64,000 nucleotides of DNA from Nitrincola salilacus (GCF_046271865.1 NZ_CP176580.1:4526001-4590000); one strand, 5' to 3'. Positions 51,723 to 61,521 are shown, numbered from the stretch's first letter. Notes: generated by a model not told the origin, from the sequence alone. Numbers and translations are program-made.

Positions 51723-52649
51723 ATGCTGATGTCGCTTGTGAGTCAAAACAAACCCACTTCTCTCTATACACCTCGCCACTGGCCGACCTGGATCTGGATC
51801 GGCCTGCTGCGCCTGATTGCCCTGTTGCCCTATGGTGCGCAGTTGAAAATCGGCAAAGCCCTCGGGGTCGTGCTTTATCATCTGGCCCGGCGTCGGCGTC
51901 ATATCACCGAGGTGAATCTGCGCCTGTGCTTCCCCGAATTGGATGATAAGGCCCGTGATCGGATGGCCCGTGAGGTGTTTATCCACAACGCCATTGGTGT
52001 GATGGAGGCCGGGATGGCCTGGTGGGCACCGAAAGAGTGGTTCCGTGAGCGGACGCAGATCAAGGGACGGGAACATCTGGATGCGGCCCTGAAACAGGGA
52101 TGCGGGGTGATTCTGCTCGGCGCACACTTCACCACACTGGATCTGGGTGGCGTGCTGCTCGGCTTCTACTATCCGTTCAACACCATGTACCGGCGCCACA
52201 ACAACCCTGTACTGGAAGAGGTGATCGACAAGGGTCGGAGCCGCACCTCCAGCACCATCGAGCGCTCCAATCTGCGCCAGGTGCTGCGCGCACTGAGGGC
52301 CAATGAGATCATCTGGTATGCGCCGGATCAGGATTTCGGAGCACATCAGTCGGTCTATGCTCCCTTTTTCGGCGTTCAGGCTGCCACCATCACCGCCACC
52401 AGCCGTCTGGTCAAGCTGAATCAATCACCGATTCTGATGATCTCACAGCATCGCCTGCCGGATAATCGTTACGAGGTAGAGATTTACCCCATTATCAAGC
52501 CTTTCCCGACTGGTGACGACGTTGCCGATGCTACCCGCATCAATCAGGAGATAGAGCGTGCAATCCGCAAGGACCCGGCTCAATACATGTGGGTGCATCG
52601 ACGCTTCAAGACCCACCCTAAGGGTAAGAACTATTTATATCGACACTAA
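51723..52649 (+). CDS. lpxL: LpxL/LpxM-type Kdo-dependent lipid A acyltransferase
   Basis: A 308-residue membrane-anchored acyltransferase. It has one N-terminal hydrophobic helix (WIWIGLLRLIALLPYG), the catalytic HX4D motif in LLGAHFTTLDLGG (His at about 135, Asp at about 140) and RNNxV-like NTMYRRHNNPVLEE. It adds a secondary acyl chain to Kdo2-lipid IVA. LpxL and LpxM cannot be separated with certainty by reading. The gene is divergent from msbA, and its stop overlaps that of the convergent asparagine-synthase-like gene. Confidence 0.9.
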   Translation: MLMSLVSQNKPTSLYTPRHWPTWIWIGLLRLIALLPYGAQLKIGKALGVVLYHLARRRRHITEVNLRLCFPELDDKARDRMAREVFIHNAIGVMEAGMAWWAPKEWFRERTQIKGREHLDAALKQGCGVILLGAHFTTLDLGGVLLGFYYPFNTMYRRHNNPVLEEVIDKGRSRTSSTIERSNLRQVLRALRANEIIWYAPDQDFGAHQSVYAPFFGVQAATITATSRLVKLNQSPILMISQHRLPDNRYEVEIYPIIKPFPTGDDVADATRINQEIERAIRKDPAQYMWVHRRFKTHPKGKNYLYRH

Positions 52650-54529
52650 TCCAGCAACCAGCTGATAGGCTCCACTATCTCGGGAGGGCGTACCGGCGTG
52701 CCTTCGATATACAGACGTGACCAGATCGCCAGTTGGATAAAAGCCGCCAGCGGTTCAACCGCGCGTTTATCCCCCTGCTGTTGGCGCGCAATCAGCTTTT
52801 TGACTGCGGCAGGGGTGGTGATCTGCATCAGCAAAACCGAACCTGTCAGCGCGCTGAGCAGTGAATCCGCCGGCAGTGCCTGCAACCAGTCGCGCACCGG
52901 TACGGTGAACCCCTTTTTACGCCCCTGCTGCGCGGCACTCTGCAGATTCTGTTCCAGCCAGCGACGCGGGATGATCTTGCCGATCCTGCCCTGACGTTTC
53001 AGATGTTCCGGCAAGGAGAGGCCGAACAGTACCAGTCGATGATCCAGGAATGGCACACGTCCCTCAACGCCATAGGCCATCAGCATTCGATCCGCCTTGA
53101 CCAGCAGATCATCAACCAGCCAGGTCTGCATATCCACCGCCTGCATCCGCGTCATACTGTTCTGAGCGCCCTGCTGCTGCCAGTGCAGAATGAAGGGGTC
53201 GCGCCAGGGTGTCATATGCTGTTGACGCCAGGCTGACTGCAACAGACCGGCATTATCACCCTTGCTGAAACGACCACGAGTACGAAAGCCCCCGCTGCCC
53301 GGCGCTCTGGCCGCCAGCAACCAGCGCTGCAGACGCGGCATGCGATAGCGACCATAACCGGCAAACACCTCATCGCCGCCCTCGCCACTCAGCACCACCT
53401 TGTGCGAGGCTGACGCCTGCTGTGCCAGTGCCAGCGTCGGCAGATTGGCAAAGTCTCCCATCAGCTCGTCGCCGGCCCAGATGGAGAACACCAGCCGGTC
53501 AAACAGTCGCACCGGATCACTGCGGATCAGCTCAAGCTCCAGACCGGTCGCCTGGGCTATCGATTGCGCCTGAGTGGCCTCATCATGCACCGACTGTGTC
53601 TCGAAGCCGAGACTCCAGGCACGCGAGCCCTTTTCACCTACCCCTGCCCCCAGCCCAGCCCCTGCCCGTTGCAGGCTTCTGGCCAGAATGCTGGAATCCA
53701 CACCACCTGACAGAAACAGGCCAACCGGCACATCCGAGCGCAAGTGCTCTCGCATCGACTGCTGCAACAGGTGATCAAAGGTTTCCACTGCATCCGCCTC
53801 GGAGCCGGTGAAATCTGGCTGTGCCTCCAGCGCTTGCGCCAGATCCCACCAGCGCCCTTCGCTGAACTGCCCCTGTGCATCCAGGCGCAGAAAGCCACCG
53901 GGCGGCAGGCGCCGGATCCCCTCAATCGCTGTTTCGTCACCCGAGCTGAAATTGATCTGCAGAAAGCGCGCCAGCGCATCTCCATTGGCCTGAGGCGACC
54001 TGTCCAGCAGGGGCAACAGCGCCTTGATCTCGGACGCAAAAGCCACACCGCCATTGATCAGACTGTAATAGAGTGGCTTGATACCAAAGCGATCACGCAC
54101 CAGCAGCAGGCTGCGCTGCTGGCGATCGAACAGAGCAAAGGCAAACATGCCGTTCAGTTGTGAACAGAAGCGTTCCGGTTGAACAAAACCATCGGCCTGC
54201 GCCTGTGCTTGATAGAGCGGCAGAATCACTTCGCAGTCGGAGCCGGTCAGAAAACGGGCCCCTTGAGCGGTCAGGCCAGCGCGCAACTCTGGGTGGTTGT
54301 AGATCTCACCATTGGCTACCAGCACCGCCTGCTGATCCGCAGCATGCAGCGGCTGACGGCCATGTTCAAGATCGATGATCGACAGACGGGTATGCAGCAA
54401 CGCCAGATCGCGGTCGATAAACTGCCCCTCACCATCCGGCCCGCGATGCTGCAGCGCATCCAGAATCGCACGGGTACGAGAAGCATCAACCACCCGCCCC
54501 GGTGTGTAGATCCCCGCGATACCACACAT
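52646..54529 (-). CDS. Asparagine synthetase B-like glutamine amidotransferase
   Basis: A 627-residue enzyme. The class II amidotransferase domain starts with the catalytic Cys (MCGIAGIY) and has HRGPDGEG, ANGEIYNH and SDCEVI. The synthetase domain has SGGVDSSILAR and LSGEGGDEVFAGYGRYR. The start lies directly after the stop of the glycosyltransferase gene (TGA then ATG), so the two form an operon. In such settings asnB-like enzymes often amidate sugars or cell-surface intermediates instead of making free asparagine (inference). Confidence 0.9.
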   Translation of the reverse strand: MCGIAGIYTPGRVVDASRTRAILDALQHRGPDGEGQFIDRDLALLHTRLSIIDLEHGRQPLHAADQQAVLVANGEIYNHPELRAGLTAQGARFLTGSDCEVILPLYQAQAQADGFVQPERFCSQLNGMFAFALFDRQQRSLLLVRDRFGIKPLYYSLINGGVAFASEIKALLPLLDRSPQANGDALARFLQINFSSGDETAIEGIRRLPPGGFLRLDAQGQFSEGRWWDLAQALEAQPDFTGSEADAVETFDHLLQQSMREHLRSDVPVGLFLSGGVDSSILARSLQRAGAGLGAGVGEKGSRAWSLGFETQSVHDEATQAQSIAQATGLELELIRSDPVRLFDRLVFSIWAGDELMGDFANLPTLALAQQASASHKVVLSGEGGDEVFAGYGRYRMPRLQRWLLAARAPGSGGFRTRGRFSKGDNAGLLQSAWRQQHMTPWRDPFILHWQQQGAQNSMTRMQAVDMQTWLVDDLLVKADRMLMAYGVEGRVPFLDHRLVLFGLSLPEHLKRQGRIGKIIPRRWLEQNLQSAAQQGRKKGFTVPVRDWLQALPADSLLSALTGSVLLMQITTPAAVKKLIARQQQGDKRAVEPLAAFIQLAIWSRLYIEGTPVRPPEIVEPISWLLD

Positions 54530-55621
54530 TCAGCGCTGACCCGCCAGCAGTTGCTGATACAGCTCGCGGTAGGCACCGACGATCACCTCCTGGCTGAAGC
54601 GCGCCTTAAGCACCTGTTGCCCGGCATCAATCAGCGATTCCCGCTCTACCGGTGTCGACATCAGCAGGACCTGCATCGCATCGGCCATCTCCTGTGCCTG
54701 ATCTATATCGACCAGCAGGCCACTGCGCCCCTCCTCAATCAGCTCCAGCGCGCCATCAGAGCGAGTACTGATCACCGGCACACGGTTCGCCCAGGCTTCC
54801 AGAATCACATTGCCCAGCGGTTCATGGCGCGAGGGACAAACAAAAATATCAGCCAGAGCAAACGAGGGGGTCGCATCCCGCTGCCAACCAGGCAGATGGA
54901 TACGCGATGCCGCCGCAGACCGTGCCACCTGCGCATCCAGTTCAGCACGCAGCGGCCCCTCACCGGCGATCAGCAGATGCAGCGGACGACCATCCAGCTC
55001 AGCCGGAAGCTGTTCAAATGCGTAGATCAAGGTATCGAACCCTTTGTTCTCATGCAGTCGTCCGAGTGCAAAAATCACCCGGGCAGCATCGGGTAGACCC
55101 AGACTCTGACGCAAGGCATCCACCTCGACCGGTTCGGCTGTAGGTGGTTCGGGCACAAAATTACTGATGAAGTGCACCTTTTCCGCCGCCACACCCTCAC
55201 GGATCAGAAAATCACAGATACCACGGGTATTACCCACCAGTGCATGGGCATGACTATACTGAGCCGGATCATAAAAGCCGCCCAGACGTGCAACATGCAC
55301 CGGTCCCTTGCCGGGCGGCAGATGCACCAGACGGGTGGCGCGCCCCATCCAGGTCTGCACGATATCGGGTTTTTCGCGCCGGATCAGTGAGCGCAGCGCC
55401 AGATGGGAGAAAGGATCGAAGACACTGCGCATCGAGGCATGCTGCAAGGGCGGACTCAGCGCAGCATTGAGCTCACTCGCCGGTGGTGTCACGGCAGTTG
55501 AGGGAATACCGCTGGTGTTCAGCGCATGATGCAGGCGTACGAAAAAACTCTCGGCACCGCCCAGTTTTTTACTGCCGATGATCTGCAATGTTCTAAACTG
55601 GGTCGTTGTGGACATAATCAT
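54530..55621 (-). CDS. GT4-family glycosyltransferase
   Basis: A 363-residue GT-B enzyme. It has IGSKKLGGAESFFVRLH at the N-terminus, ALGRLHENKGFDTLIYAF in the linker and the nucleotide-sugar binding segment CPSRHEPLGNVILEAWANRVPVIST (about 262-286). The family uses activated sugars to build LPS core, O-antigen or exopolysaccharide. It is followed without a gap by the asnB-like gene. The acceptor is unknown; LPS core is a fair guess from the context. Confidence 0.9.
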   Translation of the reverse strand: MIMSTTTQFRTLQIIGSKKLGGAESFFVRLHHALNTSGIPSTAVTPPASELNAALSPPLQHASMRSVFDPFSHLALRSLIRREKPDIVQTWMGRATRLVHLPPGKGPVHVARLGGFYDPAQYSHAHALVGNTRGICDFLIREGVAAEKVHFISNFVPEPPTAEPVEVDALRQSLGLPDAARVIFALGRLHENKGFDTLIYAFEQLPAELDGRPLHLLIAGEGPLRAELDAQVARSAAASRIHLPGWQRDATPSFALADIFVCPSRHEPLGNVILEAWANRVPVISTRSDGALELIEEGRSGLLVDIDQAQEMADAMQVLLMSTPVERESLIDAGQQVLKARFSQEVIVGAYRELYQQLLAGQR

Positions 55622-55715
55622 AGTCCCGGAACCTCTTGGCTGAATCCATTCGCATGAAACGCCAGGTGCACAGTTCCCGGCAGACGATGCATTATAGCAA
55701 AAGCTTCAGCCCTGA

Positions 55716-56996
55716 CTAATCGAATCGATCCGGCCGGAAGGCATCCAGTGACACGACTGGAACCTCTCCATCAACCAATTGTGCAATTAACTGCGCACTG
55801 GCCGCCGACAGGGTCCAGCCAAAAGTACCATGTCCGGTATTCAGATAAAGGTTGTGATAACGGCCGCGCCCGATCAGAGGTGGGCCATCCGGCGTCATGG
55901 GTCGAAACCCTGCCCAGGGTTCTGCCTGAGTCATATCGGCCGCTCCCGGAAAGCGCGACGCGACAGCACGACGAATCGTATCCAGCCGCGCCTCAGGTAT
56001 GTCACGATTCATACCCGTCAATTCGACAAAGCCGGTCGCACGCATGCGCGATCCCAGGCGAGTCGTCACTACCTTGAAACGATCATCAATCACCGAAAAG
56101 CGCGGGGCCTTATCGGGATCTATCAGTGGCGCGGTCAGCGAGTAGCCCTTCACGGGATAGATCATCAGCCGACTACCAAACATCCATCCGAGACGGCTGG
56201 ACGCTGTTCCGGCGCAGAGGACAAAGGCATCTGCCTCAAGGTGTTCTGGTTCTAAATCTGAATGTACCGGATCAGCAGGCTTGAGCAGTAGTCCTGCCAC
56301 CTGTTCACGATCCAGCGCTACAGAGTCAACTCGAGTGTTATAACGAAACTCCACCCCTTGAGCCTCGCAGGCCATCGCCAGTGCCTGGCTGAAGTGGCAG
56401 CAGTCACCAGTCCCATCCTCCGGTAACCACAGCGCACCCAGCAGAGGACCATTTCCTGCCAGGGCCGGTTCCTGCGCCAGAGTCTCCTCTGCATTCAGGA
56501 AGCGATGGGGCACGCCGACTTCGCGCAGCAGTGGCAGCGCGGACTGCAGACTCGCTGCGCTGGCCGCATCACTGGCCAGCTCCATCACGCCGCCTTGCTC
56601 GCCATCAAATGCCAGCGGCAGCTCAGCTTCCAGAGTATGAAAGCACTCACGACTGTAGGCAGCGAGTTGCAGCATGGCACGCTTGTTTGCCTCAAAGATT
56701 CCCGGTTTTGCATAGCGCCAGGTGGCAAACAGAAAGCGCAGTGCCTCAAGACTCGGAGGTATCTGCATCTTCAACGGGCCATCCTTCTGCAATAGCCACG
56801 GAAGTGCCTTTTTGATCATCGCAGGAGAGGACCAGGGATAGACATAGCCATAGCTGCGCTGCCCGGCATTGGCCCGACTGGTCTCCTGACCGGCACTGGA
56901 CAACTGCTCGATAACCGTCACTCTGTGACCGCGCTGACTCAAGGCATATGCCGTGGTCACACCCACCACACCTGCGCCGATAATGACGATATGCAT
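55716..56996 (-). CDS. dadA: D-amino-acid dehydrogenase-like FAD oxidoreductase
   Basis: A 426-residue DAO-type flavoprotein. The FAD-binding motif is at the very start (IVIIGAGVVGVTTAYALSQRG). Further DadA features are GQRSYGYVYPWSSPAM, PVKGYSLTAPL, the WAGFRPMTPDGPPLIGR substrate region and NTGHGTFGWTLS. It oxidises D-amino acids to imines, which become oxo acids and ammonia. The ATG follows the deacetylase stop directly. It is the last gene of an operon that includes RidA, which clears reactive imines. The symbol is by resemblance; the substrate may be a cyclic or modified amino acid. Confidence 0.88.
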   Translation of the reverse strand: MHIVIIGAGVVGVTTAYALSQRGHRVTVIEQLSSAGQETSRANAGQRSYGYVYPWSSPAMIKKALPWLLQKDGPLKMQIPPSLEALRFLFATWRYAKPGIFEANKRAMLQLAAYSRECFHTLEAELPLAFDGEQGGVMELASDAASAASLQSALPLLREVGVPHRFLNAEETLAQEPALAGNGPLLGALWLPEDGTGDCCHFSQALAMACEAQGVEFRYNTRVDSVALDREQVAGLLLKPADPVHSDLEPEHLEADAFVLCAGTASSRLGWMFGSRLMIYPVKGYSLTAPLIDPDKAPRFSVIDDRFKVVTTRLGSRMRATGFVELTGMNRDIPEARLDTIRRAVASRFPGAADMTQAEPWAGFRPMTPDGPPLIGRGRYHNLYLNTGHGTFGWTLSAASAQLIAQLVDGEVPVVSLDAFRPDRFD

Positions 56997-58115
56997 TCAA
57001 TACCTCTGCTTGAAAAACGCCTCAACCCAACCATCAATCAACGCCTGCTGGTGCGGCTGCAACGACTGATAGCCCCAGGCTGCGATCTCCTCATTCTGCG
57101 GATCCGTTGCCTGGATATCGCTGTCGGCCAGCGCCGCGATCACCGCATGTCCACAGAAAGGCACATAGCCCTCGGAATAACCCCCTTCATGCGTCATCAC
57201 CAGCCGCCCCTGGCAGCAACGATCCGCCACCGCCTGCACCTGTCGCGTCATCCGCCCGAAGGCTTCACTGTTCAGCATCATCTTGCCCAGCGGGTCCTTG
57301 GCACAGGCATCATAGCCACAGGCAACCACAATCAGCTCCGGTGCAAAGGCCTCAATTGCCGGCAGGATGAGTTTTTCCATCGCATAATCATAGGCACCGA
57401 TTCCGCTTCCCGGTGGCATCGGAAGATTAAGGTTACATTCCAGTCCAGCTCCATCTCCCAGCTCCTCAAATCCGCCGCTCTCCAGCGGATAGTTGGCGGC
57501 CTGATGTATGGAAATGGTCAGCACCTGAGGGTCGGTATAGAACGCATCCTGCTGCCCGTTGCCATGGTGTACATCCCAGTCGAGTATCGCTACCCGTTCC
57601 AGTAATCCCAACTGGCGCGCACGATTCACTGCAATCGGAATATTGCCAAGCAGACAGAAGCCTCGCCCGCGATCCGCCTCGGCATGATGTCCAGGCGGGC
57701 GGCACAGCGCATAGGCATTGCGCAGCTCCCCTCGCAGCACCGCTTCAACAGCCGCCACAGCCAAGCCAGCTGACTGCTGTGCTGCCGCCAGACTGCCACG
57801 GGTGAAAGGCGCCGCCTCACCGGCATTGCCTCTGCCGAGCTGATCACCCGCTTCCAGTCGATCCATATATTCGGGGGTATGAAATGTGAGCAGCTCCTCA
57901 CGACTGGCCGGTGCGGGTTTACGCACCTCCAACTCATCGATCAGACCGGATATCTCCAGCAGGTTTTTCAACCGCCGCTTGCTCTCAGGGCTTTCTGAGG
58001 CCGGTTGCGGTTGCATGAACCAGCCCGGCTCGGAAAACACCCCGATCGCTCCCTGATCGTGCCAGAAGCAGCGCTCATGCCAGAAAAAGCCAGTCCCTGA
58101 CGCTGGCTTGCTCAT
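56997..58115 (-). CDS. Histone-deacetylase-family amidohydrolase (class II type)
   Basis: The ATG at 58115 overlaps the stop of the preceding cyclodeaminase-like gene (ATGA) and is chosen over 58139. The 372-residue zinc enzyme has CRPPGHHAEADRGRGFCLLG (active-site His pair), ILDWDVHHGNGQQDAFY (zinc Asp and His) and CGYDACAKDPLG (zinc Asp). Such bacterial enzymes deacetylate polyamines or small acetylated amines. It is only distantly related to the second member encoded at 59469. Its place beside DadA-, RidA- and cyclodeaminase-like genes suggests deacetylation of an N-acetyl amino compound before oxidation (inference). Confidence 0.9.
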   Translation of the reverse strand: MSKPASGTGFFWHERCFWHDQGAIGVFSEPGWFMQPQPASESPESKRRLKNLLEISGLIDELEVRKPAPASREELLTFHTPEYMDRLEAGDQLGRGNAGEAAPFTRGSLAAAQQSAGLAVAAVEAVLRGELRNAYALCRPPGHHAEADRGRGFCLLGNIPIAVNRARQLGLLERVAILDWDVHHGNGQQDAFYTDPQVLTISIHQAANYPLESGGFEELGDGAGLECNLNLPMPPGSGIGAYDYAMEKLILPAIEAFAPELIVVACGYDACAKDPLGKMMLNSEAFGRMTRQVQAVADRCCQGRLVMTHEGGYSEGYVPFCGHAVIAALADSDIQATDPQNEEIAAWGYQSLQPHQQALIDGWVEAFFKQRY

Positions 58116-59053
58116 TGCGCATGCTCCAGTTGCTCCCAAACCTCTATGGCGGCGGCCAGATCCTCCAGCGACGCACCGACCGATTTGAACAGCGTGATCG
58201 CATCAGCACTGCTGCGCCCGGCATGCTCGCCGCGCACCAGTTCGGCCAGATCAGCCTGTATCCGATCAAATGCGAATTCGCCCTCATTAATCGCCTGCAG
58301 CAGATCACCTGCCTCGCCTCTGGCACCGGCATAGGTATCCACAAACACTTCGGCCCGCGCCAGACACTGGGCATCGGATTCACGCATATCAGGGCGGAAG
58401 GCCCCGACCAGATCCAGATGCGCACCCGGTTTGAGCCATGCTCCCTTGATCAGTGCGTCGGTCGACAGAGTGGCGCAGCTGATAATATCGGCTTCACGTG
58501 CTGCCGCCTCCAGATCCTCTACGGCCTCGCAGTCAAAGCGATCAGCATAATCAGCGGCAATCGCCTGAGACTTGCTGAGCTGACGGCCCCAGATACGCAC
58601 ACGCGTGATGGGCCGCACAGCTGCATGCGCCTCAATCAGCATCGGTGCCAGCTTGCCGGTTCCCACAATCAGCAGCGAGCTGGCATCCTCTCGCGCCAAT
58701 GCACGAGCCGCCAGTGCTGACGCCGCAGCCGTGCGACGCTTGGTCAGCTCGCTGCCATCCATGCAGGCCAGCATCGTGCCATGTCGGCCATCGCTGAGCA
58801 GATAGGCACCGGAGATCGCATGCAACCCCTGCGCCGCATTCTGGGGGAACACATTGACCATCTTCATGCCAATATAACCACGCGCTTCCCAGGCAGGCAT
58901 CAACAGCATCGTTGCATCACCATCCTCACGATGCATCGTGTGATGATGGCGCGGCGGAGCTTCAACACCCTCGCGGAACACTCTCTCCAGCCGACTCACC
59001 AGCGCATCCCAAGGCAGCGCCGCAGCCACCTCCTGTGCCGTTATCATTCGCAT
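58112..59053 (-). CDS. Ornithine cyclodeaminase/mu-crystallin family protein
   Basis: A 313-residue NAD(P)-binding protein from the ATG at 59053, just after the ridA stop. It has PPRHHHTMHRE, the GYIGMKMVNVFP substrate segment, LIVGTGKLAPMLIEAH (Rossmann motif, about 120-140) and the catalytic Asp region HLDLVGAFRPDMRE. Members are cyclodeaminases or reductases of cyclic imines such as pyrroline carboxylates. Together with DadA and RidA it points to metabolism of cyclic or dibasic amino acids. The exact reaction is open. Confidence 0.9.
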   Translation of the reverse strand: MRMITAQEVAAALPWDALVSRLERVFREGVEAPPRHHHTMHREDGDATMLLMPAWEARGYIGMKMVNVFPQNAAQGLHAISGAYLLSDGRHGTMLACMDGSELTKRRTAAASALAARALAREDASSLLIVGTGKLAPMLIEAHAAVRPITRVRIWGRQLSKSQAIAADYADRFDCEAVEDLEAAAREADIISCATLSTDALIKGAWLKPGAHLDLVGAFRPDMRESDAQCLARAEVFVDTYAGARGEAGDLLQAINEGEFAFDRIQADLAELVRGEHAGRSSADAITLFKSVGASLEDLAAAIEVWEQLEHAQ

Positions 59054-59055
59054 GA

Positions 59056-59412
59056 TCAAGCTCCCGGCAGTGCAGCCACGACCATGATCTCGACCTTCCA
59101 TTCCGGCTTGGCCAGCTTGGCTTCAACACAGGCACGAACCGGTGGACGACCCGGCGCAACCCAGGCATCCCAGGCGGCATTCATCTCATTGAACTCGCTC
59201 AGATCGGTAACCCAGATGGTCGCAGACAGCAGATGATCCTTTGCTGTACCGGCTTCGGCCAGCAGGGCATCGATCCCGGTCAGTATCTGTTCTGTCTGAC
59301 TACGCATGTCGGCGCTGGCATCAGTTGCCACCTGACCAGCCAGATAGACCGTATCCCTGTGGATAGTGACCTGGCTCATGCGGTTGTTGCTTCCTTGATA
59401 GGTAATGCTCAT
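59056..59412 (-). CDS. RidA family enamine/imine deaminase
   Basis: A 118-residue protein of the RidA (YjgF/YER057c/UK114) family, subunit of a trimer. It has LAGQVATD, SATIWVTDLSEF and the Arg-containing motif PGRPPVRACVEAKLAKP that binds the substrate carboxylate. It hydrolyses reactive imines to oxo acids and ammonia, and these are the products expected from the DadA-like enzyme in the same operon. AGGAAGC precedes the ATG. Confidence 0.93.
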   Translation of the reverse strand: MSITYQGSNNRMSQVTIHRDTVYLAGQVATDASADMRSQTEQILTGIDALLAEAGTAKDHLLSATIWVTDLSEFNEMNAAWDAWVAPGRPPVRACVEAKLAKPEWKVEIMVVAALPGA

Positions 59413-59468
59413 GACTCTGCTTCCTTCATTGGTTAAATATGGTTTGATACAGCTACGCCTGACTCAGC

Positions 59469-60515
59469 TCAAGCACCCCGAAAGCCATTCAGAAACGCCG
59501 CCAGATTATTCCCCAGCGCCTCGGTCGGATACCCGCCTTCCTGAACCAGCACTGTGGGCAGTTGCAGTTTTGCCAGACGTTCACCGATGCGCTGGAAATC
59601 ACTGGTCTCCAGCGTCAGTCCGGCCAGCGGATCATCCTTGTGGGCATCCAGTCCCAGCGCCACAACCACCGCCTGTGGATAAAACTGATCCAGTTTTTCC
59701 AGCAGTTGCTCAAGGGCCTGACAGAAGACTGCGCCGTCACTGCCCAGCGGCAGCGGAATATTGATATTAAAGCCCTGACCCTCGCCTTCACCTGTCTCAT
59801 TGTCCTGCCCCCAGAAGAAGGGGTAGAACTCGCGTGTATCGGCATGCAGGGAGCCGGTCCAGACATCGGAACGCTGATAGAAGATATCTTGAGTACCATT
59901 GCCGTGATGCAGATCAACATCCACAATCGCCACCCGATCATACTTTTCGCGCAGCACCGTAGCGGCCAGCGCCGAGTTGTTCAGGTAGCAGAAACCACCG
60001 ATCTGCTCAGGCCCGGCATGGTGCCCCGGTGGCCGACACAGTGCATAAGCCGACGGCTCACCCTGCACAACACTGAGCGCAGCCGCTTCCGCCGTGGCAG
60101 CACTGGCGAGTATCCCGGCAAAGCTATCCGGTCCTATCGGGCAGGCCATATCGTGCAGATGCCAGCCCGCCTGGCCGATGGGATGATCCGGGTATTGTCG
60201 CCCACCTGCACAAGGGTGAACATTGGGCGTCACCACCTCGGACGCGCCCGGCAGCTCACGCCAGCGGGTATGAATCGTTTCCAGAAAATGCAGGTAACGC
60301 GGGGTATGAATCCGCGCCAGACGCTCGTGCAGGCGGGCTTCGTTTTCGGTAGATGTCAGCCCATCCGGCTCACTCAGCGTCACACCCAGTCGTGCCATTT
60401 CGGCCAGCAGTATCTCGGCACGCACAGGGCCTTCCGGTGAGGGTGCAGGTTTGCCTCTGAGCAGAAACGTCGCCGGAGCATGGAGGTTTTGACGATCGGA
60501 ATAGTAAAATTTCAT
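59469..60515 (-). CDS. Acetylpolyamine amidohydrolase-like deacetylase
   Basis: A 348-residue enzyme (ATG at 60515 after GGTGA; ATG at 60521 possible). It closely follows the pattern of Mycoplana AphA: KFYYSDRQNLH, PRYLHFLETIHTRW, CRPPGHHAGPEQIGGFCYLN, IVDVDLHHGNGTQDIFYQR, SLHADTREFYPFFWG and GLDAHKDDPLAG. The active-site His pair and the zinc-binding Asp, His and Asp are present. It likely deacetylates acetylated polyamines or diamines. It precedes ridA by 56 bp and is probably the first gene of the catabolic operon. Confidence 0.92.
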   Translation of the reverse strand: MKFYYSDRQNLHAPATFLLRGKPAPSPEGPVRAEILLAEMARLGVTLSEPDGLTSTENEARLHERLARIHTPRYLHFLETIHTRWRELPGASEVVTPNVHPCAGGRQYPDHPIGQAGWHLHDMACPIGPDSFAGILASAATAEAAALSVVQGEPSAYALCRPPGHHAGPEQIGGFCYLNNSALAATVLREKYDRVAIVDVDLHHGNGTQDIFYQRSDVWTGSLHADTREFYPFFWGQDNETGEGEGQGFNINIPLPLGSDGAVFCQALEQLLEKLDQFYPQAVVVALGLDAHKDDPLAGLTLETSDFQRIGERLAKLQLPTVLVQEGGYPTEALGNNLAAFLNGFRGA

Positions 60516-60664
60516 AATCATTCACCCAAGAGTCTGAGTATCAGAATAGGGCAGCAACAGCATTTCTGCTTGCCCTGGGCTAAGACATATTTGCCCGAGA
60601 CTCATATATCAAAGGAAGATAGCAGGAAGGTTACCGATAAGCTAAAGTCAGCAGTAAGCGCTGA

Positions 60665-61441
60665 TCAGGCGCGTCGATGCGCCGTAGGGGTGATATGAAA
60701 CACCCGTCGATAAGCCCGCGTGAAGCTACCCTGATCACTGAAGCCGATCAGTGACGCGATCTGGCCCAGCGACAGCTCACTGTGACGCACCAGAGCCCGC
60801 GCATGCTCCAGCCGTCTCTGCTGCACATAGCTGATCGGGGTCTGGCCGGTTGCATGGCGAAAACTGGCATGGAAATGACCGGGACTCAGAGCACATAGAG
60901 CAGCCAGATGCTCCACCTGTATCTCATCACCCAGATGGGCATCGATATGGGCATTGATCAGATCAATATCCAGTCGGGCTCGATAATGTCTGGCTGTCGT
61001 TTCGGGCTCTGAGCCAGGCAGATGCCGTCGGTAAATACTCAGATAGAGACTGCGCAGCAGCAGGGTGGCGATATCCTTGCGTAGCTCGGGAAACAGCTCC
61101 AACTGCTGCATCAGAGCAGACGCCAGGCGGTTCAGTTCGGGCGAGACACGAAAAAAATCAGGCCGGGCAAAGATCCGCTCCAGCTCATCCGCACAGGGAA
61201 AAGCAGCCATGCTACTCAGCGGGATATCCAGCACCAGCGTACGATTATCACCATCACCCTGATAGGCGTGATGATAATGCGAGGGGATCAGACAACCCAG
61301 TTCACGTGTAATACGCGCCCCCCGCCCCTCCACACTCAACTCGGTGGCACCGGACGTCGCCAGAATCAGCTGATGATAGGTATGCTCGTGAGCCACAGGA
61401 TGCTGTGTCAGCGTGCAGGTTCTGAGACTGAAATGCGACAT
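60665..61441 (-). CDS. AraC-family transcriptional regulator
   Basis: A 258-residue regulator from the ATG at 61441 (a TTG at 61471 is the alternative). It has an N-terminal cupin-like domain (EHTYHQLILATSGATEL) and the C-terminal double helix-turn-helix of the family (VEHLAALCALSPGHFHASFRH, LGQIASLIGFSDQGSFTRAYRR). It lies directly upstream of the acetylpolyamine-amidohydrolase-like operon on the same strand and probably controls it (inference). Confidence 0.9.
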   Translation of the reverse strand: MSHFSLRTCTLTQHPVAHEHTYHQLILATSGATELSVEGRGARITRELGCLIPSHYHHAYQGDGDNRTLVLDIPLSSMAAFPCADELERIFARPDFFRVSPELNRLASALMQQLELFPELRKDIATLLLRSLYLSIYRRHLPGSEPETTARHYRARLDIDLINAHIDAHLGDEIQVEHLAALCALSPGHFHASFRHATGQTPISYVQQRRLEHARALVRHSELSLGQIASLIGFSDQGSFTRAYRRVFHITPTAHRRA

Positions 61442-61521
61442 GGCGCGCGGGATCTCCCCATTCGTGGTCAAGCTACCAAGATAGGCCAGCCACGTTTAAT
61501 GTCAACCCACCCAGACTATTC

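Noticed and set aside
54179..55096. A 305-codon forward frame
   Set aside because: It is antisense to the asnB-like and GT4 genes, both of which carry clear catalytic motifs.
59562..60440. A 292-codon forward frame
   Set aside because: It is antisense to the acetylpolyamine amidohydrolase-like gene, with no family signature.
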